Assembly (NCBI GenBank): GCA_900544405.1
Contig: UQVA01000019.1
Coordinates: 1 to 35,871, forward strand
Reading direction: 5' to 3'
From: an uncultured Eubacteriales bacterium
GTDB taxonomy: Bacteria; Bacillota; Clostridia; Oscillospirales; Oscillospiraceae
Length of the DNA stretch: 35,871 bases
Shown: positions 5,410 through 13,632 of the stretch, piece by piece
Position numbering within the stretch: position 1 is the first letter of the stretch
How the letters are laid out: each line of letters starts with the position of its first letter
Program-made: the position numbers and the translations under genes
The notes under the pieces: generated by a model
Databases searched by the model: none
What the model was told of the DNA's origin: nothing
Seen by the model: the letters and a program-made list of their open reading frames with translations, nothing else

Positions 5410-6807
5410 TTATTCTCCGCTTCCTTCGGCCTTTTGGTTCCTGGGGCGGCGGTTATAGGGGCGGCGGGGGCGGCGGTTTTCGCCTCTCGGCGCTCTGGGG
5501 GCTTCCCCCTCCCCGGTCTGATTCGGGCCGCCCTGGGCAAAAATCTGCCCGTTTCCCTGAGCCGGATTCTGTCCGTTGTCCTGCCCGGCCTTCCGGTCCT
5601 GCTTGGGACGGCCCTGCTTCTGGCCCTCCTGCTTCCGGGGCTTGCCCTCGGCGGGCTTTTTCGGCTTGTTCTGGGGCTGCTTCTTCTCCGGCTTGGGCAT
5701 CTCGTCAGAGGGCTCCACACCGGTGCGGCCCTTCCGGGGATTGTTCCGGCGGCGCTTATTGCGATTTTCCTCGCCCTTCGGCTCCCGGACCGGCTCGGCT
5801 ACCGACTCCTGCTCCTCCGCCTGCTCCTCGGCAATGGTGTCCGTGGAATAGCGGAAACGGATGGCCTCCAGCACCGGGGCCGCCTCCGTGGTGGGAGCCA
5901 GTCTCGGCCGCTTGCCGGAGCCGGAAATGGGCGCCAGGTCCGCCGGGATGGGCGGGTCGGTCTTTTTGGCCCGGCCGTTGCGCAGAACGGCAATTTCGTC
6001 GATGGAGAAGGTGGAAATTGTCTCCGGGTTCTCCTCCATGCGGACCTTCACCCGGCTGCGCAGCAGCTCCACCTCCGTGACGGTCCCCCGGCCCTCCGGA
6101 GTATCCACGAAGGATTCCGCCTTGGGGGAGCGTTTGATGAGGTCCTCGTAGGCCGCCTGCTCATAGTTCAGGCAGCACAGCAGCCGCCCGCAGGTACCGG
6201 AAATTTTCGTAGGGTTCAGGCTCAGATTCTGGGTCTTGGCCATTTTGATGGACACCGGCTGGAAATCGCTCAAAAAGCTGGAGCAGCAGAAGGGCCGCCC
6301 GCAGATGCCCAGGCCTCCCACCATCTTCGCCTTGTCCCGGACGCCGATCTGGCGCAATTCAATGCGGGTATGGAAGGCCGAGGCCAGCATTTTCACCAGT
6401 TCCCGGAAGTCCACCCGCTCGTCGGCGGTGAAGAAGAAAAGAATTTTGCTGCCGTCGAAGGCGCACTCGGCGCTGACCAGCTGCATATCCAGGCCCAGAT
6501 AGGCGATCTTTTCCTGGCAGAAGGCATAGGCCTTCTTTTCTCTCGCCTGATTGTCCTGCAGAATGCGCTCGTCCCGAGCGGTGGCCTTCCGCAGCACGGG
6601 CCGCAGGGGGGCCACCAGCGTGGCCGCATCCACCTTATGGATGCCGGAAGCGCAGGTGCCGAATTCCGCACCGCGGGCAGTATCGATAATGACATGGTCC
6701 CCGGCGGCAAGGGTCAGGCCGTTGGGGTCAAAAAAGTAGACCTTCTGGCCCGGGCGGAACTGGACGTCCACCACCTGCCGCTGTTCTTTTTCCATTTGTT
6801 CTTCCAT
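5410..6807 (-). CDS. ricT: RicT/YaaT-like PSP1-domain protein with long basic disordered tail
   Basis: A 465-residue protein of the PSP1/YaaT family. In Bacillus subtilis RicT forms the Fe-S containing Y-complex with RicA and RicF, which directs RNase Y mRNA processing and affects sporulation and biofilm. The conserved domain covers about residues 15-285 and contains the cysteine-rich signatures GGLGICGRPFCCSSFL and SGTCGRLLCCLNYE. From about residue 330 the protein turns into a Lys/Arg/Pro/Gln/Gly-rich low-complexity tail ending RPYNRRPRNQ, much longer than the B. subtilis protein (about 275 residues). The ATG at 6807 is chosen for its AAAGGAGA site; the frame extends 15 codons further up but overlaps holB. 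It follows holB by 11 bases, the same order as in Bacillus. Confidence 0.9.
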   Translation of the reverse strand: MEEQMEKEQRQVVDVQFRPGQKVYFFDPNGLTLAAGDHVIIDTARGAEFGTCASGIHKVDAATLVAPLRPVLRKATARDERILQDNQAREKKAYAFCQEKIAYLGLDMQLVSAECAFDGSKILFFFTADERVDFRELVKMLASAFHTRIELRQIGVRDKAKMVGGLGICGRPFCCSSFLSDFQPVSIKMAKTQNLSLNPTKISGTCGRLLCCLNYEQAAYEDLIKRSPKAESFVDTPEGRGTVTEVELLRSRVKVRMEENPETISTFSIDEIAVLRNGRAKKTDPPIPADLAPISGSGKRPRLAPTTEAAPVLEAIRFRYSTDTIAEEQAEEQESVAEPVREPKGEENRNKRRRNNPRKGRTGVEPSDEMPKPEKKQPQNKPKKPAEGKPRKQEGQKQGRPKQDRKAGQDNGQNPAQGNGQIFAQGGPNQTGEGEAPRAPRGENRRPRRPYNRRPRNQKAEGSGE

Positions 6808-6818
6808 GAATGTCTCCT

Positions 6819-7769
6819 TTATTTTCGCAGGGCGAAGAACAGCCAGCCGCACACGGCGGCAGGCGAAACGTTGCCCTGAGTGTAGTCAATGGCTTTTTGC
6901 AGCACGTCCACGGCGGAAAGCAGGTCGCCGCCCTGGCGTTTTTCGGCGATCCTCGCCGCCAGTGGGGAGGATGCGCGCATTCCCCCACGGGAGAGCAGTG
7001 CGTCAGCCAGCAGGGTCCGCCAGGCGGTCAGCTCCTGGGAAAGCTGGTCCCGCTTCCATTTTTCCATGGGGCAGAGCAGCTCGGCATACTCCCGGTCCTT
7101 TCCGTTCAGGTACACCTCCACGAATTGCTTCGTCTGGGGGGATTCCGCCTGGGTCATCAGGACCTTGGCCTGGCCCAGAAAGCCTCCGGACCGCTCCAGA
7201 GCGCTTTCCAGTGTCTCCTTTGCCGCCTCCGGGAACTCCCTGTGCAGAGCAGAACGCAGTGTCTCCTCCGGAAGGGCGTTGAGATTCAGCGCCGTGCAAC
7301 GGGAACGGATGGTCGGCAGCATTTTGTTGGGATTGTCCGTCAGCAGCAGGAACACGGCGTATTCCGGCGGCTCCTCCAGGATTTTCAGCAAGGCGTTCTG
7401 AGCTTCCAGACGCATATCCTGGGCTCTGGGAATCACGTAAATTTTATAAGCCGCCTCGTTGGGCCGGATGAAGGCATCCGCCCGGGCCTGGCGCATCAGG
7501 TCCACGGTGACGGTCTTTTTGTCCTTGTCCTCCACCCAAATGACGTCCGGATGGATGTCCTCCAGCACCCGGCGGCAGGCGTGGCAGGTCATGCAGGGCG
7601 GCTCGGTGCCCTCGCACAGAATGGCGGCGGAGAGCAAGTGGGCAAGCGTATGCTTGCCGGAGCCCTCTGGGCCGGAAATCAGATAAAAGTGGGCAATATG
7701 GCCCTTTTTCAGGGAACGGGTCAGATTTTCTTTCAGCCGTTCGTTGCCCAGCAGTGTGGAAAAGCCCAT
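6819..7769 (-). CDS. holB: DNA polymerase III subunit delta' (clamp-loader)
   Basis: A 316-residue AAA+ clamp-loader subunit that helps load the beta clamp on primed DNA. The N-terminus GFSTLLGNERLKENL is typical. A Walker-A-like GPEGSGKH is near residues 34-41. A zinc-type cluster CEGTEPPCMTCHAC is at about 52-65, and the sensor/SRC motif TIRSRC lies near 153-158 after LLKILEEPP. The C-terminal third is the poorly conserved collar domain. The ATG is 4 bases downstream of the CBS-pyrophosphatase stop, and ricT follows 11 bases after its stop, so all are in one operon. Length and motifs are normal. Confidence 0.93.
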   Translation of the reverse strand: MGFSTLLGNERLKENLTRSLKKGHIAHFYLISGPEGSGKHTLAHLLSAAILCEGTEPPCMTCHACRRVLEDIHPDVIWVEDKDKKTVTVDLMRQARADAFIRPNEAAYKIYVIPRAQDMRLEAQNALLKILEEPPEYAVFLLLTDNPNKMLPTIRSRCTALNLNALPEETLRSALHREFPEAAKETLESALERSGGFLGQAKVLMTQAESPQTKQFVEVYLNGKDREYAELLCPMEKWKRDQLSQELTAWRTLLADALLSRGGMRASSPLAARIAEKRQGGDLLSAVDVLQKAIDYTQGNVSPAAVCGWLFFALRK

Positions 7770-7773
7770 ATTT

Positions 7774-9387
7774 TTAGCCCCACATAGCGGACAGAGTAGG
7801 AATGATTTGCTTCTTCCGGCTCATGACCTGAGGCAGGAACACGGTGTTATCCTTGGGGGCCACGTTGAAGGCCTGCCGGATCACGTCGTCGTCTCCCCAG
7901 TAGATAATTTGCGTGCCTTCCAGCAGCACGTCCGTGAGCATCAGAATGACCATGGAGAAGCCCTTCTGCCGGGCGGTCTTTTCCATGAGGGCCAGGAACT
8001 CATCCTTCCGTTCCAGCATTCTGGGGCTGTCCACGCAGGTGATCTGGGACACGGCCAGATTATGGCCCGCAATGTGGAATTCCTTGTAGTCCGTGAAGAA
8101 CAGGTCCTCCACGGTCTTGTTCCCGGCGGAGGCGGAGAAAATTTCCCGGCCCAGCTCGTCCAGGGACACGTTGGCGATCCGGGCCATCCGCTCGGCGGTC
8201 CGGCGGTCCCGGTCGGTGCAGGTGGGGGATTTGAACATGACGGTGTCGGAGAGAATGGCCGCCGCCATCATGCCCGCCATATTCTCCGAGGGCATCAGGC
8301 CCCGGTCCTGGAACATACTGGCAATGATGGTATTGGTGGAGCCTACCGGCTCGTTGCGGACGTAAATGGGTCCGGTAGTCTGGATGTCGGCCAGCCGGTG
8401 ATGATCGATAATTTCCAGGATTTCCGCTTCTTCCAGACCGGGGACGGATTGGGCAGCCTCGTTGTGGTCCACCAGCACCACCCGCTTGCGTCTCGGCTGG
8501 AGCAGATGATACCGGGTCAGAACACCCACGACTTTTTCGTTCTCGTCCAGAATGGGATAGCAGGAGGCCCGGTGCTTCAAAACCTGGGCCCGGACCTCGT
8601 CCACCCGGTCCTCCAAGTGGAAGCACACCAGGTCGGCAGTCCGGCAGATGCGGCCGATGGGCGCCGACTGGAACAGCAGCCGGGCGGCCCGATAGGCGTC
8701 ATAGGGCGTGGAAATAATGCAGGTGTCGGTGGGCTCGTGCCGGAAATCCTCCCCCAGCTCCGCCTGGCAAAGCACCAGGGTGTTCACGTTCATGCGCAAA
8801 GCCCGCTGGATCATATCCGGCTGATGGCCGCAGAGGACGATGTTATTTTTCCCGGAAAACAGCAGATTTTCCCGGCTCTGGGGCAAGGCAATGGCGATTT
8901 CCCCCGCCACGGTGTCGGTGGTCTCTCCGGCGTCGTTGAGAATTTTTCCTTCCAGCACGGAAAGCACGTTGAAAAGCGGCACTTCCTCCAAGGCCCCGGT
9001 GCTGACCTGGGTCATGTTGTAGCTGGCCACGTCCTCCCGGGAGAGCATTCCGAACAACGTGCCGTCGTCGTTGACCACCGGCACGGCGGTAATGCTTTTC
9101 TGCTGGCAGAGAATGTCCCAGGCCCGGCCCACGGTCACGGCGGGGCTTAAAAAGGGCGGCACGTCAAATTCCAGGTCCCGGACCTGGGTGTACATATTAT
9201 AAATGCGCTTTGGGGGCGCAAAGCCGAACTTGTCCAGCACGATCTGGGTTTCGTCGGACACATGGCCCAGGCAGGCGGCCTCATATTCCCGGTCCCCCAC
9301 GGCGTTGCGCAGGGCGGCATAGGCCATGGCGGCCACGATGGAATCGGTATCCGGGTTCTTATGCCCGGTCACATAAATAGGGTCCAT
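7774..9387 (-). CDS. ppaC: Manganese-type family II inorganic pyrophosphatase with CBS and DRTGG domains
   Basis: A 537-residue DHH-superfamily enzyme that hydrolyses pyrophosphate to phosphate. The N-terminal metal motif YVTGHKNPDTDSI (H-x-N-x-D-x-D) is at residues 4-16. A first CBS repeat (about 70-125, KSITAVPVVNDDGTLFGML), a DRTGG-like segment (about 180-250) and a second CBS repeat (about 255-310, CYPILDENEKVVGVL) are inserted before the rest of the DHH core. That core has LVDHNEAAQ, IIDHHRL and VGSTNTII, and a DHHA2 domain follows. CBS-type PPases of this size are regulated by adenine nucleotides. The ATG at 9387 follows AGGAGG; the frame runs upstream into ansA but without a ribosome site. 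It lies 14 bases after ansA and 4 before holB. Confidence 0.92.
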   Translation of the reverse strand: MDPIYVTGHKNPDTDSIVAAMAYAALRNAVGDREYEAACLGHVSDETQIVLDKFGFAPPKRIYNMYTQVRDLEFDVPPFLSPAVTVGRAWDILCQQKSITAVPVVNDDGTLFGMLSREDVASYNMTQVSTGALEEVPLFNVLSVLEGKILNDAGETTDTVAGEIAIALPQSRENLLFSGKNNIVLCGHQPDMIQRALRMNVNTLVLCQAELGEDFRHEPTDTCIISTPYDAYRAARLLFQSAPIGRICRTADLVCFHLEDRVDEVRAQVLKHRASCYPILDENEKVVGVLTRYHLLQPRRKRVVLVDHNEAAQSVPGLEEAEILEIIDHHRLADIQTTGPIYVRNEPVGSTNTIIASMFQDRGLMPSENMAGMMAAAILSDTVMFKSPTCTDRDRRTAERMARIANVSLDELGREIFSASAGNKTVEDLFFTDYKEFHIAGHNLAVSQITCVDSPRMLERKDEFLALMEKTARQKGFSMVILMLTDVLLEGTQIIYWGDDDVIRQAFNVAPKDNTVFLPQVMSRKKQIIPTLSAMWG

Positions 9388-9401
9388 AGGTTCCCTCCTT
9401 C

Positions 9402-10400
9402 TTATTCTTCCGCAATTTCTCCGGCAAGGCTCCGGGCGAAAACCGCCCGAATCTCCTCCGGGGCCATATTCTGACCAATGGCCCACATGAGTTTCGTCAT
9501 GGCAGCCTCGGTGGTCATGTCCCGGCCCTGAATGACCCCCAACTCCAACAGCCTGCTGCCCACCTGGTAGACCCCCAGGTTGGCGCTGTCATAAAGGCAC
9601 TGGGTCGTGACCACCACGGAAATGCCCGCATTCACGGCTTTCCGGATGCCGTCCAGCCCCTGATGGAGGATGTTCACGCCCCCCAGGCCGAAAGCCTCCA
9701 TGACGATGCCCCGGTAGCCCATGTCCACCAGCGCATCGAAAATTTTCGGGGACAGTCCCGGCGTCAGCTTCAGAAGAAACACGTCGGAGCTGATGCGGGT
9801 ATAAAGCTTTGCCTCCCCCCGGCGTCTGGGCAGGACGCTCTCGTCCACCCGAAGCCCTAAGCCGGTAACGGTGGCCGCATAACGGGCATTGACGCTTTCA
9901 AAGGCATTGAAGCCCGTGGCCCGCAGCTTCACGGACCGGCAGCCCAGCATAACCTTCCGGTCGAAGGCCAGGAACACCCCCGGCTTCCCGGAAGCCGCCA
10001 TGGCGAAGGCCGTTCGGAGATTGTCCGGCCCGTCGCTGAGCACGTCCGCCAGGGGCAGCTGGGACCCGGTGAACACCACCGGCACATCAATGTCGGGAAG
10101 CAGAAATGTCACGGCGGAGGCTGTGTAAGCCATGGTGTCCGTGCCGTGGGACACGACGATACCGTCGTAACCGCTGCGCAGGGTGAAAATGCTTTCGGCA
10201 ATGAGAAGCCACTGGTCCGGCGTAATATTAGAGGAGTCCAGGCAGAGAACGTCCCGGACGGTGATGTCATAATAGGTGCGAAGCTGGTTGACCTCCCGCT
10301 CCATGACCTCCGAGCGCTTGGGTTCCAGGCCGTCCGCTCCGGGCACCGAAGCAATGGTCCCGCCGGTGGTCAGCAGCAGAAGCCGCTTTTTTTCTTCCAT
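9402..10400 (-). CDS. ansA: Type I (cytosolic) L-asparaginase
   Basis: A 332-residue asparaginase that hydrolyses L-asparagine to aspartate and ammonia. Both catalytic threonine motifs are present: TTGGTIAS at residues 11-18 and HGTDTMAYTA near 82-91. Between them is the LDSSNITPDQW substrate-loop region. No signal peptide is visible, and the N-terminus MEEKKRLLLL fits a cytosolic enzyme. The ATG follows GGGAGG. It is the first gene of the ansA-ppaC-holB-ricT operon, whose promoter is at 10440-10468. The pairing with housekeeping genes looks like co-transcription rather than a shared pathway. Confidence 0.93.
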   Translation of the reverse strand: MEEKKRLLLLTTGGTIASVPGADGLEPKRSEVMEREVNQLRTYYDITVRDVLCLDSSNITPDQWLLIAESIFTLRSGYDGIVVSHGTDTMAYTASAVTFLLPDIDVPVVFTGSQLPLADVLSDGPDNLRTAFAMAASGKPGVFLAFDRKVMLGCRSVKLRATGFNAFESVNARYAATVTGLGLRVDESVLPRRRGEAKLYTRISSDVFLLKLTPGLSPKIFDALVDMGYRGIVMEAFGLGGVNILHQGLDGIRKAVNAGISVVVTTQCLYDSANLGVYQVGSRLLELGVIQGRDMTTEAAMTKLMWAIGQNMAPEEIRAVFARSLAGEIAEE

Positions 10401-10439
10401 AAAAGCCTCCCTGTCCGCAAAGAGAATTTCTCATGCTCT

Positions 10440-10468
10440 ATTATAATGACGAATGGCGAAAATAGCAA
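10440..10468 (-). promoter_or_regulatory. Sigma-A promoter of ansA-ppaC-holB-ricT operon
   Basis: Minus strand: TTGCTA (10463-10468), a 17-base spacer, TATAAT (10440-10445), 40 bases upstream of the ansA ATG. It is divergent from and close to the galE promoter. Confidence 0.8.
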
Positions 10469-10498
10469 GAAAAATCCGCAGGGAATCGCCGCTTCCCC

Positions 10499-10527
10499 TT
10501 GCATTTTGCCGCCGCTTGGGGTACAAT
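10499..10527 (+). promoter_or_regulatory. Sigma-A promoter of galE
   Basis: Plus strand: TTGCAT (10499-10504), a 17-base spacer, TACAAT (10522-10527), about 48 bases upstream of the galE ATG. Confidence 0.75.
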
Positions 10528-10575
10528 ACGCTTGAAATGGGCCGGAATATCCGGCGATTTGAAGGAGGAATCCCC

Positions 10576-11592
10576 ATGAATGTACTGGTCACCGGCGGCG
10601 CCGGCTATATCGGCTCCCACACCTGCGTGGAGCTTTTGAACAGCGGCTACGGCGTCGTGGTCGTGGATAATCTGTGCAACGCCAACCCCAAGAGCCTGGA
10701 CCGGGTCCGGGAGCTGACGGGCAAGGACCTGCGCTTCTACGAAGGCGACGTCCGGGACGAAGGGTTGCTGCAGAAAATTTTTGCAGAGAACGACATCGGC
10801 TGCGTCATCCACTTCGCCGGGCTGAAGGCCGTGGGCGAAAGCGTCGAAAAGCCCTGGGAATACTATAATAATAACCTGAATTCCACTCTGGTGCTGACCA
10901 AGGTCATGCGGGAGGTTGGGATGCAGAATATCATCTTCTCCTCCTCCGCCACGGTCTACACCGCCACCAACGAAATGCCCTTGCGGGAGACCAGCGTCAC
11001 CGGCGGCTGCACCAACCCCTACGGCTGGACCAAGTACATGACGGAGCAAATTCTCTCCGGCATGAGCCACGCCGACCCCAAGTGGAGCGTGTGCCTGCTG
11101 CGCTACTTCAACCCCATCGGTGCCCACCCCTCCGGAAAAATGGGTGAGGACCCCCGGGGCATCCCCAATAACCTGATGCCCTACATCACCCAGGTGGCCA
11201 TCGGCCGCCGGGACCACCTGAGCGTCTACGGCAACGACTACGATACCCCCGACGGCACCGGCGTCCGGGATTACATCCATGTGGTGGACCTGGCCAAGGG
11301 CCATGTGGCCGCCGTGAAGTACACCGTGGAGCATAAGGGCTGCGAGGTGTTCAATTTGGGCACCGGCGTCGGATACAGCGTGCTGGATATGGTCAAAACC
11401 TTCGTGGAGGTCAACAACGTGAAGGTCCCCTATGAGATCGTGGGCCGCCGGGCCGGCGACATCGCCACCTGCTATGCCGACCCCACCAAGAGTCGGGAAA
11501 TTCTCGGCTGGACCGCCGAGAAGAATCTGGCCGATATGTGCCGGGACTCCTGGCGCTGGCAAAGCCAGAACCCCATGGGATACGGAGACTGA
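10576..11592 (+). CDS. galE: UDP-glucose 4-epimerase
   Basis: A 338-residue extended short-chain dehydrogenase that interconverts UDP-glucose and UDP-galactose with bound NAD. The Rossmann motif TGGAGYIG is at residues 6-13. The catalytic triad is visible as the Ser in FSSSATVY (121-128) and Y149-x3-K153 in NPYGWTKY. The GalE-type blocks RYFNPIGAHPSG and DGTGVRDYIHVVDLA are also present. The ATG at 10576 follows GGAGGA. It is monocistronic with its own promoter and a strong terminator, and convergent with the surface polysaccharide operon. It may supply UDP-galactose to that operon, but this is inferred from proximity only. Confidence 0.95.
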   Translation: MNVLVTGGAGYIGSHTCVELLNSGYGVVVVDNLCNANPKSLDRVRELTGKDLRFYEGDVRDEGLLQKIFAENDIGCVIHFAGLKAVGESVEKPWEYYNNNLNSTLVLTKVMREVGMQNIIFSSSATVYTATNEMPLRETSVTGGCTNPYGWTKYMTEQILSGMSHADPKWSVCLLRYFNPIGAHPSGKMGEDPRGIPNNLMPYITQVAIGRRDHLSVYGNDYDTPDGTGVRDYIHVVDLAKGHVAAVKYTVEHKGCEVFNLGTGVGYSVLDMVKTFVEVNNVKVPYEIVGRRAGDIATCYADPTKSREILGWTAEKNLADMCRDSWRWQSQNPMGYGD

Positions 11593-11596
11593 ATTA

Positions 11597-11634
11597 ACAA
11601 ACGTCGCACCCGAAGTCGGGTGCGACGTTTGTTT
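11597..11634 (+). terminator. Terminator after galE
   Basis: A perfect inverted repeat of about 17 bp: ACAAACGTCGCACCCGA pairs with TCGGGTGCGACGTTTGT around a 2- to 4-base turn, ending in GTTT. It begins 4 bases after the galE stop. A purine-only tract (11634-11676) follows. Confidence 0.85.
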
Positions 11635-11718
11635 AGGGAAGAGAGAAAAGAGAAAAGTGAAGAGAGAAGAGAAGATGTAAAAATCCGCCCCGGTGGGGCG
11701 AAAAATTGCCTTCCCCAA

Positions 11719-11858
11719 GAAGTAGGGCGTTGGTCCTTCTGAGCAAGGCCTTCCCCTCCAGGGGAAGGCTTTTCTCAGAAACCGGTAGGCCCTGCTTCTA
11801 CTGGAGGGCACTCCACACCCGTCACAGCTTGCCCCGTGCCACCCTCTGTAAGCAGGAG
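11719..11858. repeat. Mosaic intergenic repeat cluster R3, large palindrome
   Basis: Positions 11719-11798 form an 80-bp imperfect palindrome. It is made of two head-to-head copies of the module GAAGYAGGGC, TTCTGAG, GGCCTTCCCCT, with the two copies meeting at 11757-11760. Downstream, ACCCGTCACAGCTTG and CCACCCTCTGTAAGCAGG repeat (inverted) the module seen at 23612-23660. Its variable stem at 11823-11838 (CACAGC/CCCGTG) is only partly paired and looks decayed. A short hairpin CGCCCC/GGGGCG lies at about 11687-11700. No gene is supported between 11635 and 11990. Confidence 0.75.
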
Positions 11859-11916
11859 CGGGCCTTTTTGCCTCCCGGCGTGGCAAAACCAGGTGGAAAG
11901 TCTTTCCCCTCATCCC

Positions 11917-11964
11917 ATAAACTCCGCCGGGGCAGATGCGTTTCCCTGCCCCGGCGGAGTTTAT
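11917..11964 (-). terminator. Terminator of the surface polysaccharide operon
   Basis: A perfect 19-bp inverted repeat (ATAAACTCCGCCGGGGCAG at 11917-11935 with its complement at 11946-11964) around a 10-base loop. It lies 26 bases past the last minus-strand stop (11991). The U-tract is weak, but position and stem strength fit an operon terminator. Confidence 0.75.
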
Positions 11965-11990
11965 TCTGCAATCGTTCGGATTTTCCGTCC

Positions 11991-12281
11991 TCATTCTGCG
12001 TCCCGGTAATGATTCCGGACCCACTTCACCGCATTTTCGTAGTCGTTCACCGTGTCAATCTCCTTCGTGTGTATCTCCACGGCACGAATGGGCAGCAGCG
12101 GCTCCAGCATCTGATAGACATGGCCGGTCCCCGGCGTCAGGCGGTCCGTCCGCATTTTGGCCAGGCCGGTCCATTCCAGCTGTCCCCGCTCTCTGGAAAA
12201 TTCAATGACACGATGTTCCCGGTCCAGCGTCATCAAAACCGGGTTGTCCGTAGATGGGGTCGTCCCGCCAATGACCTCTTC
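11991..12281 (-). pseudogene. C-terminal remnant of a LicC-like nucleotidyltransferase
   Basis: An open stretch whose translation reads like the second half of a sugar- or choline-phosphate nucleotidyltransferase. It begins EEVIGGTTPSTDNPVLMTLD (about 12281 downward), continues with WTGLAKM and GTGHVYQMLEPLLP, and ends EIHTKEIDTVNDYENAVKWV, like the usual REIDTxxDYxxA terminus. The N-terminal nucleotide-binding half (the GxGxR signature, some 120 residues) is absent. The frame continues upstream into the flippase gene without a ribosome site. ATG at 12233 and TTG at 12236 are the only nearby starts, with no Shine-Dalgarno. It is most likely a 5'-truncated relic at the operon end, although a translated 80-residue fragment cannot be excluded. 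Confidence 0.65.
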
Positions 12282-12309
12282 TGCCGCAGTTCGTCCATCC
12301 CGATCTTTC

Positions 12310-13608
12310 TCATTTCCTGATTTCTCCTCTGATCTGCCCGGCCATCTCCCAGAGCAGCTTGGGGTTCAGCGACCGGAACATCAGGCGGTTATTCCGGCGA
12401 ATGGGCCGGATAAGGAAGCCCGTAACCACATTGGTGAACATCTGGGTCACCAGAGAGGCCCAGGCTGCGCCGTCGCTGCCCATAGAGGGAATCAGCGCCG
12501 CATTCAGCGCCACATTGGCCAGGGCCCCGGAAAGGTTGATAATCCAGAGATATTTCTGCTTGTTTTCCGCCAGAATCCAGATATTCCGCACCACGCCCAG
12601 GTAAGAAAAAGTGGTGTACCAGGTGGCAATCCGCAGCGTGGACGTGGCCGCCATGTAATCCTTGCCGTAAGTCAGGGAAATAATGGGGTCCGCCAGCAGC
12701 ATGATGGCCACGCACTGGGCCAGGGACAGGTAAATAATGACGCTGTACAGCTTTTTTACACTTCGCTCGAAGGATTCCTGTCCCAGCTTCTGATTTTCAA
12801 AAATCAGCGGCCGGAAGGAATCGATGATGGCGGCAAACACAAAGCTGCTCAGACCTGCGCAGACCGTAGCGGCGGAGTAAATGCCCGTGACCGCATCGCC
12901 GATCATGGATTTGAGCATGATCCGGTCCGTCTGGGTGAACAGCGTCACCATCAGGCTGGACACGATGTAATAGTGGCTCTTGGCGAACATGGAGCGGATG
13001 CGCTGAAAAGATGCTTTCAGCTTCTGTCCCCCCAGCTTTTTGTAAAAGCCCAGCAGCAGCACGGCAATGATGAGGGAGTCCAACGCATAGGACAGGGCGA
13101 ACCAGTACACGCTCTTGCCGGTGGCCAGCAGGTAGACTTTATAAGCAGAAATAATGACGTAGGACGCCAGGGACACCAGCGCCGTATATTTGGAGAGCAG
13201 CTTGGCCTGGAACCAATACTGAATCATTTCCAGGGCCTGAGCCAGCAGAATCAGGCTGTACAGCGCCACTGCGATTGTAGTCACTTTTTCGCCGGGGTTG
13301 GCCACCAGGGTGAACAGCACCGCCGCAGCCATGCCCAGGAAGGACGTCAGGGCACAGGTCAGCAGGGACGTGCCCAGAATTTCTCCCTCGGCGTGGGGTT
13401 CGGAAATCAGCTCCTGGACCAGGATGTTGGTCAGGCCCAGATTGGCAAACGGCAGGATGAAGGCCACCACGGAGGTGGCGTAGGTGATGAGGCCATAGTT
13501 GGAAGGCCCCAGATACCGTGCCGACATCATGGAAACCACGAAGCTGAGGATATTTTGTACGATCTTGCACCCGATAATCCAGGATGCGTTGTTTACCAAA
13601 CGATTCAT
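12310..13608 (-). CDS. Wzx-type polysaccharide flippase (MOP superfamily)
   Basis: A 432-residue polytopic membrane protein with about 12-14 hydrophobic helices. It starts NNASWIIGCKIVQNILSFVV and has the family block SARYLGPSNYGLITYATS at about residues 28-45. These are typical of oligosaccharide repeat-unit transporters that flip undecaprenyl-diphosphate-linked units across the membrane. An internal positive segment (TDRIMLKSMIG) and TYGKDYMAATSTLRI are also family-like. The ATG follows an AAAGGA site 24 bases after the upstream glycosyltransferase start region. Together with the Wzy-like protein at 15808-17280 it defines a Wzx/Wzy-dependent pathway. The truncated nucleotidyltransferase follows directly. 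Confidence 0.9.
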   Translation of the reverse strand: MNRLVNNASWIIGCKIVQNILSFVVSMMSARYLGPSNYGLITYATSVVAFILPFANLGLTNILVQELISEPHAEGEILGTSLLTCALTSFLGMAAAVLFTLVANPGEKVTTIAVALYSLILLAQALEMIQYWFQAKLLSKYTALVSLASYVIISAYKVYLLATGKSVYWFALSYALDSLIIAVLLLGFYKKLGGQKLKASFQRIRSMFAKSHYYIVSSLMVTLFTQTDRIMLKSMIGDAVTGIYSAATVCAGLSSFVFAAIIDSFRPLIFENQKLGQESFERSVKKLYSVIIYLSLAQCVAIMLLADPIISLTYGKDYMAATSTLRIATWYTTFSYLGVVRNIWILAENKQKYLWIINLSGALANVALNAALIPSMGSDGAAWASLVTQMFTNVVTGFLIRPIRRNNRLMFRSLNPKLLWEMAGQIRGEIRK

Positions 13609-13632
13609 GGGGTCTTTCCTTTGCGAATAGCG

